Assembly (NCBI RefSeq): GCF_022539665.2
Contig: NC_081338.1
Span: 7,552,446-7,616,445 of the forward strand
Source: Daphnia carinata
Lineage: Eukaryota > Arthropoda > Branchiopoda > Diplostraca > Daphniidae
Direction of reading: 5' to 3'
DNA length: 64,000 nucleotides
The stretch's first letter is position 1, and each line of letters starts with the position of its first letter. Of this stretch, positions 25,101 through 36,138 are shown piece after piece. Both the position numbers and the translations under genes were made by a program. The notes under the pieces are model-generated. The model was not told where the DNA came from and searched no databases. It was given only the letters and a program-made list of their open reading frames with translations.

Positions 25101-27043
25101 TTTCGCTTCTCGATCCGCTCTCCTGTGTTTCTTTTTCTTTTGCTTGTCCGTTGTTTATGGCTATCGGGTTGCTGCTTGTGTGCGTGCAAAGAGTGTTCCC
25201 GGGCTGGCCGAGTCTATATTGGGGTCCGTGAGATCATCGCCGTCGTCCCGTTGAATGTTAAGCGGAGAGGAAATATATAGCTGCCCACCTGCGCGTCTCG
25301 TATTTACCTGGTTTTCTTTTCTAGCAGAGCGCTGCTGCTGCTGCTTCGGCCAAACACGCAAAAAAAAAAAAAAAAAAAAAAAAAAACATTTTGAGCACGT
25401 TTGCTTCTTTCTGTGTCTTAAAAAAAGCTTTCTGCTTCTTCTGTTTCATCATATTTAGTTTAGTTTTCCTTTTTGAAGGTAAATATTTAAAAGGCCTAAA
25501 GTAGCAGCAGAACAGCAACGCTATAACATCATCGTCATCTTCAGCAGAAAATAAAAAGGGACAGCGAGAAAAAAAAAAAAAAAAATCAAAACAGGTGATC
25601 GCGTGATGGAATGTTAAAGGCCCAAATGAATTACGTTTGCTCTTTGCGTGAACGAATTGGCTCGTGAAACGACAACGTTTGTCACTCATTTTAAAAACGT
25701 TATTAATCCAAACTTGTTTTTTGTACGGCGCTCGTACCTTGAAATTTATTTCTTCATTTGATTAAAATTCAATTCGTTTGGAAAGTAGACGAATAAAACC
25801 GACGCATCTCGAAGGTGGGAAACGAAAAAGATATGAAACATCAACGAAACACATCAGTCAGACCAAGGTTTCTATACACACATTGCCGGAGCAATACGAA
25901 CACGCACGTCGTGTGTAGTTTAGCACGCAGGCGGATGTTTAATTCGACGGGTCAACGAATTTTCGACAAGGAAAGCAAACGAAGAATTCCAAAATGTTTT
26001 ATGAAAGAACGTGTGTGTGTGTGTGTGAGCGTACAATGCGTGTAACTTATTGCCAACAACAACATCACGAAGAATAAGAAGAAAAGAAGAAAAAAAAAAG
26101 AAACGAAGAAACAAACAACACCCACACCTTCCGACGTTCTGGCTTCTTTCTCATGCTAATATTGTCCTTTTATTATTTGATGTTTCCAAAAAAAATCTAT
26201 TGGCGTATTTTTCTCTCCCTCTCTCTGTCTCTCTCTCCCCGTAAATGTATTGGCGTAACGTACACCTCGATGCAACTACGGCCGCAATTCTGGCTGCTGT
26301 TGTTGTATGCCTTCAGCTCGTCGATGCGCGCCTTGAAATCACAATGAGCCTCTAATGGAGTGTGGGCGTGTTGCGATAAATCTTTCCCGACAAACTACCG
26401 TGCAGAGAGAGATAATCATCCATGGCTTTAATATATCACTTTGACTTCTCGTGCCTTTCCCATTGGCACATTTTTTTTTTTTTTTGGACTACGTGCTGGT
26501 TAAGCAAGTGGTGAGAGCCAGCGACCGTCATTTATTGTTATTTTTCTTTTCCTATTTTTTTGTTGTTGTTGTTTGCTGAATAATTTTAGTCGACCGGAAG
26601 TTGGCCAATTGATGCAACCTCTTTCTTCTCTCTCTCCTTCTCCTCACGCACAAGCAGTGAGAAATGATGCAACTGTGATAACAAGCTTTCGGTCGACTGT
26701 GTTTTGGATTCTTCTCTTGGTCGTAGCGAATTTCGATATCAAAACCAACCATTGCGGTCATCATTTTCTTATTGGTTATGCTAACCCGATAGATCAACGT
26801 GACTAAGAAGTTTGATCGCCTCGGTTTATATAAAATATATTACAAAGATGAAATTAAAGAAAAGGATTTGAAGTGACGAAAATAGTCGTCTTATTTTGCG
26901 TGGATCTATTTTTTTTTTTTTTAACGAGCAAAAAGGGTCGACGCCGCGGGGGAAAGATGCGCAAATCGGATGAAACGACCGTATCATCCGAGCCGTTCGA
27001 GCGCGAAACTCACAAAAAAATAAATAATAATATAAAACGAAGT

Positions 27044-27074
<31 letters not shown>

Positions 27075-27773
27075 ACTTAATCCTCTGTGCTTTTCAAGAG
27101 CTCCACGGCGTATCAACAACCGCACCTTAATGTTAATATTTTAGAAACGTAAAAAAAAAAAAAAATAAATAAGGAGAGAAAAATCTGGCGGAAGAAAACA
27201 TTTGGTGGATGTCGGTTTTCCCCATTCCGCACGTGTTGGTGACATGAAAAGACTCTCAAGTTTTTAGTCACACCGTGAATAGACATGAAAATTAAAGAAG
27301 AGCGTGCAAAAAAAAAAAAATGGAGTTATCTTTTTTTTTTTTTTTCGAAACGAGATCTTTCGAAGAAAGGAATGAGGACCCACATCGTTCGCAGTCGTCG
27401 TATTTTATATTTTTTTAGTGTTGATATATTTTCAGTTTGGTTTCAAGGGCGCTATCATTCCAGCATTCTCTCTCCAATATGGACAGAAAGGTGATAGGCG
27501 GTAATGAAAGCGTCGGTAAACTCTTGTCATATTTCTTTTTTTTTTTGGCCTCGGAGAAGTATTTTCTCACGATTCAACGGGCCCATTAAGTCTCCATTAA
27601 CTTATGAGTGGATACAGATTATACATGCATTGTTAAATATGCATAGTATATATATATATATATATATATATAAAAGGGTAAAAAAAAAAAAATAGACAGG
27701 CCATTCGATTGGGATAAGATCTTTTTATAATGCCCCTCCTTGATCTTGATGGTAACTCGCTTTCAGATCGACC

Positions 27774-27780
<7 letters not shown>

Positions 27781-27816
<36 letters not shown>
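27781..27816. repeat. (GA)n microsatellite
   Basis: About 18 perfect GA units, the longest dinucleotide array in the window, ending in a short A-run. Confidence 0.9.
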
Positions 27817-27820
<4 letters not shown>

Positions 27821-28421
27821 AGGAACAAGGCAACAATCTAATAAAGAGAAATCAAGTTTCTCAATTCGATAGAGTCTGATTTTGGCTTGTCGCTACGGTG
27901 ACTACGTGCATTCGTTATTTTCAGGCCGCTCGAATCCAAACGTCGCAAGTCATGCCCCCTTCCGAGATTGGGTTCGGACAGGTAATCCAGTTTTCCTCAG
28001 AATTTATGCGACACTTACTCAGTCCAGTATAAAAAAAAAAAAAAAAAAAAAAAACTTGAAACGCTATAGTTTTCCATTCCTCTTCATCGAATTTGACAAG
28101 ATTTGACAATCATCCAGATTTTGAAAGTTGGTCATAAAAACCAAAATGGGATTTGATCGCCGTCAGGTGGCCAAGTAGTTAATTTTCGACGCCCGAAAAT
28201 CTTCCGAGTTCTTGACCCTCGGAAATTGCATAGAGAAAAAAAGAAGAAAAGATTACGTGTACCGCACCTCGAAAGCGATAAGATATCACTCTTGTAGCGT
28301 GAACCCTTCTGCTGTGTACTTCACCGTCTCGTAGGAGTGTTTCTCTCCTACAACTGTGTTTATACATTTTGTTTATTTTTATGATTTTCCCCCTTTATCT
28401 TGTCTCGTTTTCTTGGCTTAC

Positions 28422-28565
28422 CTGCGGGCGCTCAATTTCTTGTGCCGTATGCAACAGTGTCGGTCGATCTTCGAGCTTCTTTTTGGAATTGAGCCCACGA
28501 TGGGCCTCGCCCGGCTCTTTGTGAATGGAGGTTGAGCGAGCGCTCATCTCCGTGCCAAGAATCAT
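28422..28565 (-). CDS. Candidate 5' coding exon of an unidentified gene
   Basis: On the minus strand, 48 codons run open from an ATG (starting M-I-L-G-T-E-M-S) and end exactly in phase 0 at CAG|GTAAGC, a near-consensus donor. An in-frame TAG lies about 13 codons upstream of the ATG, consistent with a genuine first coding exon. A second in-frame Met occurs six codons in. The product is hydrophilic, with a Lys-Lys-Lys cluster and no signal peptide. I do not recognise it. No following exon is found in the 28.4 kb to the left, so that block would have to be one very long intron if the exon is real. Composition is distinctly richer in G+C than the flanks. It could still be chance. Confidence 0.35.
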
Positions 28566-29065
28566 TTTCACGATGGAACAGTACGCAGCGCTTCTTCCCG
28601 GCTATGTTGGCCGCATTGCCAATGAGGTGTCCCGAGCTTGCACGTGTGCGCGAGCTGTCATCCATCGCCTGGCCTGTTGTGCAATAGTATCTATCTCTAT
28701 CGCATGATCAGCCCATCTTGCCTGAGTCTCCTTTCATGAATGAACATTTCTAATAGCCTTGAGCCAAAGTGTGATCTCTCTTTCTCAGGCGCGCGCCCGT
28801 TCACTTGCCGTAAATTCAATCATGTCATTTTCTTAATTTCTCAAGGATGGCGTCTTTGTGTACCTGTGTCTCTCCTTTATTTTGTCATTTTTGTTTATAC
28901 CATTTCGTCAGGGTGTGCGTCCGGCTTTTGGGCGAGTTCGATACAAAGATCAGATATATTCCACGAGATCAAAACGTTAATTGGAAGTGTGAAGCAATAA
29001 AAGGCACTTTTCCATCGTGAGAAAAATAAATTCACAATTCATTTTTGGAGTTGAGAATCCTGTTG

Positions 29066-29078
<13 letters not shown>

Positions 29079-29096
<18 letters not shown>

Positions 29097-29101
29097 AAAA
29101 T
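29079..29101. repeat. Poly-A run of about 25
   Basis: The last of the dense series of long homopolymers before the fused gene. Confidence 0.8.
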
Positions 29102-29344
29102 AGAAAATGGGCGTTTAGTTAAGCGAACCTCTTATGCGGCGTAAATGAGCCTTTAACGAGAGCTGCTATTTTGCTTTTGTCCAGTTCCAGCCAATTCAAA
29201 CGTAATAGCCATCCTCTCTCGCTGCTAGATTGGTCGTGTGTCACGAAATGGACAGCGAAAAACTTCAGTGTCTTGTTTCTTCCTTCTTCTTTCCTCGTAG
29301 TGATAGGTTTGGGTGTTGGCCCACTTCGTGAATGGCTCGTCAAT

Positions 29345-29401
29345 TCAATTTCCGGCCCGGTTTTTATGGCCGCTCAACGAACGATAGGCAAATGTGGCGC
29401 T
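29345..29401 (-). CDS. fu: Possible terminal exon of the fused gene
   Basis: After the last secure fused exon ends in phase 0, the next usable acceptor on the minus strand is a pyrimidine-rich tract ending ACAAG at 29402. It opens 18 codons (starting S-A-T-F-A-Y) and then TGA. The join would read D-P-R-V-R-Q-S-A-T-F-A, which resembles the start of another armadillo/HEAT helix in this family. The exon is short, the acceptor is mediocre and the match fades quickly, so the true 3' end may lie elsewhere. Confidence 0.3.
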   Translation of the reverse strand, partial: SATFAYRSLSGHKNRAGN

Positions 29402-29529
29402 CTTGTAATATTGAAAAGAAAAAGAAAATCAATCACAGATAAGAAAACCATAAACAAATAAACCTGAAAAAAAAGGAAGAATGAAAGATAGAAAGAAAGA
29501 GAAGAAGGGTTTCCAAACAAGGTTTGTAC

Positions 29530-32482
29530 CTGCCGGACACGAGGATCGCTGTCGGCCAGCAATTGCTCCACGCGCTCAACGACGACAAGCTGTCTGCTCA
29601 ATTCTTTCAACTTGTCAGTGCCCCTAGGCGAGAACGACGCAAGAAAACGAGCCAGTCTAAACATCATTCACGCTGTTTCCAAGGGTGATGTCACCCAAAT
29701 GTTTCTTACCTGAGAGACAGGTACCCTATAAGCGTACAACACCTGGACCTAATCAGCGGGTTTCGGTTGGACAGCAGACGCACCAAATTCGTGTCTGTGT
29801 TTAAGTCACAACTGAAGGTTAGACGAGTTGAATTTTTGAAAGTAAACCTGAAACACGATAAACCTCTTTGAGCGAGAATATCCTGGACGACGCTGACGTT
29901 CTCCGCTCTGGTGCGCAATACGTGCGACAAGATGGCCAAGACGTGCCCGACTGCGTGGGCTTTCCTCCGATCGACAGACAACAGGTGATGAATGGCGGCC
30001 GCACAATCCAGCACGCAAACAGCATCGCAGAACTGATTGATGAATTCTGTATGTGTTCCGTGGAGAAGCGGAATAAAAATGAGGGAGGGGAGGACGAGGG
30101 ACGGAATGCGATTAACCACCTCACCATTTCGAGCGACACAAGAACAGATGAGTGATTACCTGCGGTCGTACGAAGGTGTACCAGACGCGCCATCAAGCCC
30201 AGCAACATTTCTAGGGACTGGAGATCGTCGGCGGTTAATTCGGCATCGGTCTTCTTGCTATCGATGCTTCTGTTGCACACAAAACAAACAGTATTCTGAG
30301 GTGAGAGGATACAATTACGTAAATTAGACCGTGTCAAGGTACCCTGTGCTGCGGTTATCCCCAGATCTCCTTTGAATCATGACTTTGCATGCGTACAAAA
30401 GGTTTGGTACGACGCGAGTGTCAGCATAGGCACGGACGATTAACTCCTCGTCGACTGTTTCTTCGCGGTCAATCCCGGCCCATGGGATGGCCAACAGCGT
30501 AGCAATTCGTTCAACTAGACTCGGGCTTGCGTTCACGTTTCGCAACGGAGCTACAACCACGGCGACCAAATCCCTCTGCTCAAGCGTTTGCGGATTCTCT
30601 ATAGCGTCCGACAGCGTTCCATCTAGAAACTCTTCCCACTCTTCGTTTTCTAGAGATTTCGAAAGCAAAGGACCGGCAGCGGCAGTGGCAGCGCTGACTT
30701 CTACGGTCGTTTCCTTGGCCTAAAATTCCCAACACGCGTAAGAAAATTTAAAACTTTGTACGTTCTTCAACACTTACCTCAATTTTGGCCTCTTGGCTTG
30801 GTGAAACGTTTTCCGGAATAGTACTTTGGCCTCTTGGTGAAAGAGGCAATGTTTTTTCGCTAAGGATAAAATTATAGGGATTCGTACCGGCATCTAGTGG
30901 ATCAATATCAGCCACATTTTGTTTTGTGCGCCATCTGGTTGTTTCCAGAATTTTCTCAAGCAGTTGCTGTCTCTCAGTGATGCGAGGATCAATTGCCGGT
31001 GGCACATGATGAATATCGGTAACAGCGCTTTGTCGACGCGTCCAGTCTCCAAAGGCCCTGTTCGTTCACATACCACAAAGGAATGAAAGTGCGAGAAATT
31101 GGATCTATTCATTCATGAAAACATACGGGTTAAACTGTGTGCTATGGAAGGCGGCGGCGGGAAGGGCTACTGCTTGCTTGGGTTGAGAAACCGGGGCGCT
31201 GTTTCGACGTCTCTCGTACTCTTCTAATCTTTGAAGGGCTCGTGTAAAAACCCTTTCCACAGGGGTTAATTACTAAACATGTCTTAAAATATGGTGCGTT
31301 TTACTTGTTTTTAAAAGGGATCTTTTGTGATAGATCTTGTCTTTGAATCTCTTTGGCTAGCTCTTGCGAGGCCGTCAGGGCAGTCGTTAAAGGAAGTTGA
31401 GGTCTTACTTGACAAGGTGAAGTCGTGTAAATAAAACTCGTTATCCCCTTGACCAAAAGCGGAACATTATGTGAAAACATACGTTTCTCAGGTGGCAGCA
31501 GGACTTTATTCTCCAGGAAAGGATGCTCGAGTAAGTGTGGCCAAGTTAGCCTCCGGCGAGGATCTTTCTCCAAGAGACCTTGGAGGAGGTTGAAACAGTC
31601 CGCGCTCAGATTTGTGGGCCAAGGCACGGTTTCGTAACGAATTTTGCGAATTAGCTGCAGTAAAGATGTAGTGCAAAACGGAGGTGATCCCACAAGAAGT
31701 TCATACAAGATACAACCTAAAGACCTGATGTTAAATGTAGAAAGAATGAGTCAGTAAATTCCTGTAACATTGGGGTATACTGAAAACAAAATGAACACCA
31801 GAGATCTGCGTTATGGTCATATGGCTTTCTCTTCTATGATCTCTGGAGCCATGTAGAGTGGAGTTCCCTTCACAGAAGTTAATACATAAGTGTTGAGGTC
31901 CATGGATCTTGCAAAACCAAAATCACAGAGCTTGATGATGCCATCACAAGTAAGTAGTATGTTTTGGGGTTTAATATCCCGATGTAGTATTCTATCTGAA
32001 TGTAGGTAATAGAGGGCAGATAGTAGTTGGCATGCAACCATTCGCATTTTGTCTTCACACAGTGTTCCATCTTCCAGCAACTTGTATAAGTCACTTTCCA
32101 CATATTCAGTGATAACAACTAACTGGAAAAATTCATGATCATAATTTCATTGAATTATCAAACGATTTTTAGATTACTTCTTTAAAGGTCTCAAAGGCGC
32201 CAAGCACATGTACAATATTTGGGTGTCTCAGGCCTTTTTGGATTTCAAATTCATTTCTCAAGCTTTGGAGTTCGGTTTCTGTCCTGCCAATCTATACCAC
32301 CAACAAAGGATAATTATCAATATATTTCAAATGGGTTTACTAAAAGAATGGGTCTATTTTTTATAACCTACTTTAGGTATAAATTTGAGGGCAACTAAAC
32401 CTCTGAGATGCCTGTGTCGTGCTTTGTAAACTCTCCCGAAGGAACCTTCTCCAATTTTTTCTAACACCTCGTACTCTTCCAT
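29530..32482 (-). CDS. fu: Fused / STK36 serine-threonine kinase, with one frame break
   Basis: This is the Hedgehog-pathway and cilium kinase Fused (STK36). Eleven coding exons, in transcript order: 32482-32372, 32291-32178, 32122-31799, 31724-31305, 31252-31127, 31057-30778, 30719-30343, 30269-30160, 30046-29864, 29794-29710, 29623-29530. The start is [10 protein letters not shown]. The kinase domain has GEGSFGRVY, the ALKF lysine, [14 protein letters not shown] and MAPE, then [13 protein letters not shown]. Later exons encode a linker and armadillo/HEAT-like helices ([20 protein letters not shown]). Phases agree across all junctions except inside exon 3. After residue Lys174 one extra base (AAA-G-CC near 31823-31829) puts a TGA in frame, while the expected P-Y-D-H-N continues in the +1 frame. 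Allowing for it, about 741 codons are visible. The total is close to Drosophila Fused, so the gene is probably functional and the break an allele or assembly error (inference). Confidence 0.9.
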
Positions 32483-32566
32483 TTGACTATTACGCTTCGC
32501 GATGCCTTGGTTAGTTTCGGGGTTTGTTCTACTTGGGCATCTGAATGCTATGCTGATTTTATATCG

Positions 32567-32820
32567 CCTGTAAGCTAAGAAGTGTATTAAAGAAACCCAA
32601 CACGAAAACAAAATGTAGCAGACGGATAGTAGCAGACGGGACCATGTTTACCAAGTATTTGGAGCGTGGAGCGGTATAGCGTGGAAATCACCGTGGAAAT
32701 AAGCGGAGCTGCTTACCTTTTTTTTTTAATGATTTGCACAACTCGCTCAAACAGAGGATCTCCAGACTTGCCGTTCCAATCAATTTTTTTCTCTTGATCG
32801 AGTATTGTTATTTTGTTCAT
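32567..32820 (-). CDS. In-frame upstream exon and 5' extension of fused
   Basis: Upstream of the accepted fused ATG the minus strand stays open for 28 codons, back to a good acceptor (TTAGCTTACAG) at 32568. A strong donor, AAG|GTAAGC, lies at 32717. Joining them keeps phase 2 and gives an open frame from an ATG at 32820 into the kinase, a 63-residue N-terminal extension; the frame is open further upstream, to about 32970. The exon reads like protein ([16 protein letters not shown]), but I do not recognise it. It may be the end of a separate gene, an alternative first exon or 5' leader. Its 5' half belongs to a duplicated segment with a second copy near 33.8 kb. Confidence 0.35.
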
Positions 32821-32926
32821 TACTTCAACCGTTTTGGAAATATACCGAATATTTTTGCTGCATTTCGCTAGCGCTGCAGCGTACTGGCGCACTAGCACTA
32901 TGTCAAATATTCGGCATATTTCAAAT
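32805..32926. repeat. Direct repeat A, copy 1
   Basis: About 120 bp, closely matched by 33817-33937 in the same orientation with scattered substitutions. Both copies contain the shared core GCGCTAGC/AGCACTATGTCAAATATT. Read on the minus strand, both keep an open frame with similar residues (A-L-A-K-C-S-x-N-I-R), suggesting duplication of a once-coding segment. Confidence 0.75.
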
Positions 32927-32960
32927 AAGATTAACAGTTTAAAAAGCAGCAATTTTACCA

Positions 32961-33808
32961 GAATCAGCATTCAATTTTGAGTATATCCTGTGATATTCAA
33001 CCAATTTTGAGGAGGTTCAAACTGACCCTGCAGAAGAAAATTTTAAGCCCGAATTATAAATAAGCACGACTTTTCTCATCTTTTTCGTTTTTTACCTTTA
33101 ATTACAAAACCATATGGCCAATGGAAAAATAAATTTGAGTTCCGTTATTCCCGTTCAATTCTGCATCGAAATCATGTATTATAAGTGAAATCTAAAATTT
33201 AGCCAAAATTTAAAATATGGGAAATTTCTCAATTTAGCCAAAATTGGCCAAAAACGCCATCACTTGCAATTCCATGAAAATCACACAGTATAACCCAAAT
33301 TGAACGCTGATTCAGAAAAACCAACTCATTTTCTTGTCAATTTAACCGTTTTTGGAATAAACGTAATTTATCAAGACTTAAATTTAGCTGACTGTCAATT
33401 TCTTACTTTTTTTCAAAAATTATCAGTCCAACGAGAAAACAACCCTCAAATTCGTGATTCCCGTTGAATTCTGCATCAAAATCGTGTATTTTAAGCGAAA
33501 TCTAAAATTTAGCCAAAATTGAAAAAGTGGGAAGGCTATAGCCTTCTCAATTTAGCCAAAATTGGCCAAAAACGCCATCACTTGGAATTCCATGAAAATC
33601 ACACAGTATAACCCAAATTGAACGCTGATTCAGAAAAACCAACTCGTTTTCTTGTCAAGTTAGCCATTTTTAAATTACACCGAATATTTGTGCAAACAAA
33701 AAAGACAGTCGGGCTTATTATTTAGTCGGGCTTATTTTGCTCCAAAAACTGGAAGTCATCGGAATTGGTTGAATATCACAGTATATACTCAAAATTGAAT
33801 GCTGATTT
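32961..33808. repeat. Inverted-repeat-bounded AT-rich repeat cluster
   Basis: About 48 bp at 32961-33008 recur as the reverse complement at 33760-33808 (core TTGAATATCACAG). Between them lie two direct copies of a roughly 215 bp unit (33143-33356 and 33453-33672) sharing near-identical blocks such as AGCCAAAATTGGCCAAAAAC. The tails of these units resemble the bounding inverted repeats, so all belong to one family. A diverged inverted relative lies at about 34300-34500. No transposase frame is present. A non-autonomous DNA transposon or local satellite-like expansion are the likeliest readings. Confidence 0.6.
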
Positions 33809-33816
33809 CCATAAAA

Positions 33817-33937
33817 TTATTACTTTGTTCATTACCTCAACCGTTTTGGAAATACACCGAATATTTCTGCTGCATTTTGCTAGCGCTGTAGCGTCCTGGC
33901 GCTCTAGCACTATGTCAAATATTAGGTGTATTTTAAA
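33817..33937. repeat. Direct repeat A, copy 2
   Basis: The second copy of the 120 bp segment found just upstream of fused. On the minus strand it reads F-D-I-V-L-E-R-Q-D-A-T-A-L-A-K-C-S-R, against F-D-I-V-L-V-R-Q-Y-A-A-A-L-A-K-C-S-K in copy 1. Confidence 0.75.
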
Positions 33938-33939
33938 AA

Positions 33940-34980
33940 CGATTTTTTTTTCTTGATCGACGATCCGATCATTTTAGGTTGACCGGATAGTGCGATCCGA
34001 TGGCGGAAAATCCTTAGTGAGAAAATGAATGAAGTAATTTGATTTAAAATTGATTCTTTTTTTTACTCCTAGATGGCTTGCAGAAAGTATTGGTAAACAT
34101 AATTTTGAAAACAGATTTGGAGATACGATTTTGATTCAGAAATGAATGATAATCCCGGAAATCCTAAAATTTTTTAATTGGCCCTATAGTTCTTGAACTA
34201 ATTCTAAAAAACAAAAACATTTAGTTGGAACGCTAACAGCATTTTGATTTGTTTTATTTTAAACGCTGCAGATTTAACAAGAAAATCAATAACTTAGTTG
34301 AAAATTGAAATCAGCGTTTAACTTTGATTTTACCGTGCAATTTTAATCGAATTTCAAGAGATGTCGTTTGGCCGATCTTGACAAACGTGGGGAGGCGTTA
34401 CCATTCCCACTTTTTCATTTTTGGCAAAATTTTACATTTCGCTTAAAATACATGGTTTCGATTCAGAATTGAATGATTATCACGGAAATCGAATTTATTT
34501 TTCAATTAGCCTGATAGTTTTTGAGCTAAGCGAAAAAAAAAGAAAAAGTGAAGTTGGGGTGGAAACAGCAATTTGTCTTCTTATATTTAAAAAATGGTGG
34601 ATTTAACAAGAAAGAAGACCAATGACTCCAAATAAACGTTCAATTTTAATTATTCCGTGGGATTTTGTTAAGGCTATCGAAAACTTCGCGACAAGCGGGA
34701 GGCGTTGATTACTGTGTAGCACCTCTGCGCTGAAGCGTGCAAGCGCACCAACATTTGCTTTTTGATCTCATGAAAAATACAAAATCATTTTTGGGGATTC
34801 TCATTGATTTCAAACCTAAAACACGTCTGTTCATTGCTAAACTGAAGATTTGGGAAATAATAAAATTGGTGGAATAGTTTGGCTTATTTTGTCGGGCTTA
34901 TTTTCAAGCCCGATAATTTGACGAAAAATGCATATCACTTAGAATTTTATAATAAATTACAAGTTATATTCAAAATTAAC
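33940..34980. other. AT-rich gap with diverged repeat fragments
   Basis: No gene is seen. The stretch holds reverse-complement fragments of the 33.1-33.7 kb repeat family (about 34300-34500) and inverted GGGCTTATT blocks near 34880-34920 that match 33709-33735. Confidence 0.6.
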
Positions 34981-34984
34981 AAAA

Positions 34985-35050
34985 TGAAAATCCTGGATCG
35001 AACCAGGTACCTTAGATCTACAATTATGTTCACTATGAATTAATCCAAGC
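34985..35050 (-). other. tRNA-Tyr-like 3' half, probably a pseudogene or SINE relic
   Basis: On the minus strand is a T-arm with a perfect 5-bp stem and B-box (CCTGGTTCGATCCAGG). It is preceded by a TGTAGATCTAAGG block resembling the anticodon arm of tRNA-Tyr (GTA). A convincing D-arm and a 5' acceptor strand complementary to the 3' side are missing, so it does not fold as a complete tRNA. Confidence 0.35.
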
Positions 35051-36010
35051 CATTTGTCTCTTTTTTCTTTTCGTCTTCTTCTTCGCCTTCTTCTTATCTA
35101 ATTGAATCTCGCAAAGATCGCTTGGATTTGACGTTGTTGCATGGAATGCCTTCCACAAATATTTCATCTTTCCGGAAAACTCTCTATCGCCATAAATACG
35201 AATCCCATCTCTAAAATACTGCCATTTTTTCAAAGTCGAAAAAATAGGCCTTTGTTGTTTTGAAAAAAAAAAAAATAAAAATTGGGATGTGTTCCAGAAT
35301 TTGAACAAAAACTTAGCATTTAACAAAGCGCAAAGCTGCTGTTTGTCTCTAAGCATCCAAAATCACCATAGGAAAAGATATACAAATTGCTACTTTGTTA
35401 CTCGGTTTTTATCACCCACACAAGTGACGATCAATAAAATTTTTAACGGAAAGAAACTCACGCAATGTGCAGTGATGTGATACTGAGCTGCTGGTGGCTA
35501 AACTCATTGGCCTCTGCGCAGGACTTTCAAATGAAAAATGAAAAAGTGCAGTAATAAGCATACTGGCTTCTTCAGGTTACCAACTGTTGCAGAACATGTT
35601 ATTTTCAGATGACGGATGATGGATTACCTTTTAAGGTTTTGAATTACGAACTCGAATCAAGAATACCTTAAAGTGAAAAAGATTGTAATTTGCGTGCAAA
35701 AAAACAAACTACGGACGTAAAGCTATGGCAAACACCGCTAAACAATTAGAGGTGTGTCTAGACAAATCCAATTGGCCAATAGTAAATAGCTTTTTCACTT
35801 TTGTTAGATGTATTACACGAATAACCCAAACCTTTTTTTTCGTGTGATTGAACTTGTAACATAGTGTGCGGAGTCGTGTAAGCGTTGGAATTAAAAATAT
35901 ACTACAACAGAGTATTAAGCAATGACAGGGGCTATGTTCACCTGTAGGTATAGCATGATTTGAAATGCAAAAAGTTCACATCGCTATGTTGTTGATTATT
36001 ATGTTAGCAG
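35050..36010. other. Gap without a recognisable gene
   Basis: AT-rich sequence with short open frames only. A 107-codon minus-strand frame at 35033-35356 is rich in Lys/Phe runs from A/T tracts and shows no motif. Confidence 0.6.
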
Positions 36011-36138
36011 GTGATAATCTATGCTGGATTTGTAATGCTGCTTCATTCTCCGAATACCTTTCAAATCACCAAGGCTAGGTGTTTTGTGCAACTCACTTTG
36101 ACCACATATAGCCTTACTTTGATTGGGATGTATACTCA

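Larger units (their letters stand above)
1..28400. other. Homopolymer- and microsatellite-packed non-coding block
   Basis: No exon chain can be supported here. Runs of 12-28 A or T recur every few hundred bases on both strands, with pure C or G runs of up to 17 and many CA, GA and CT arrays. Open frames of 60-230 codons exist, but they consist of Phe/Lys/Leu/Ser strings read from these runs and lack conserved motifs. The density falls sharply after about 28.4 kb. The block could be intergenic or the first intron of a minus-strand gene whose candidate 5' exon lies at its right end. Confidence 0.8.

Noticed and set aside
29119-29343. 74-codon minus frame as a fused exon
   Set aside because: The residues do not follow the armadillo pattern and the frame does not connect in phase with the last secure exon.
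31817-31832. Programmed +1 frameshift in fused
   Set aside because: No known slippery sequence or stimulatory structure is evident, and fused is not known to use frameshifting. An indel is simpler.
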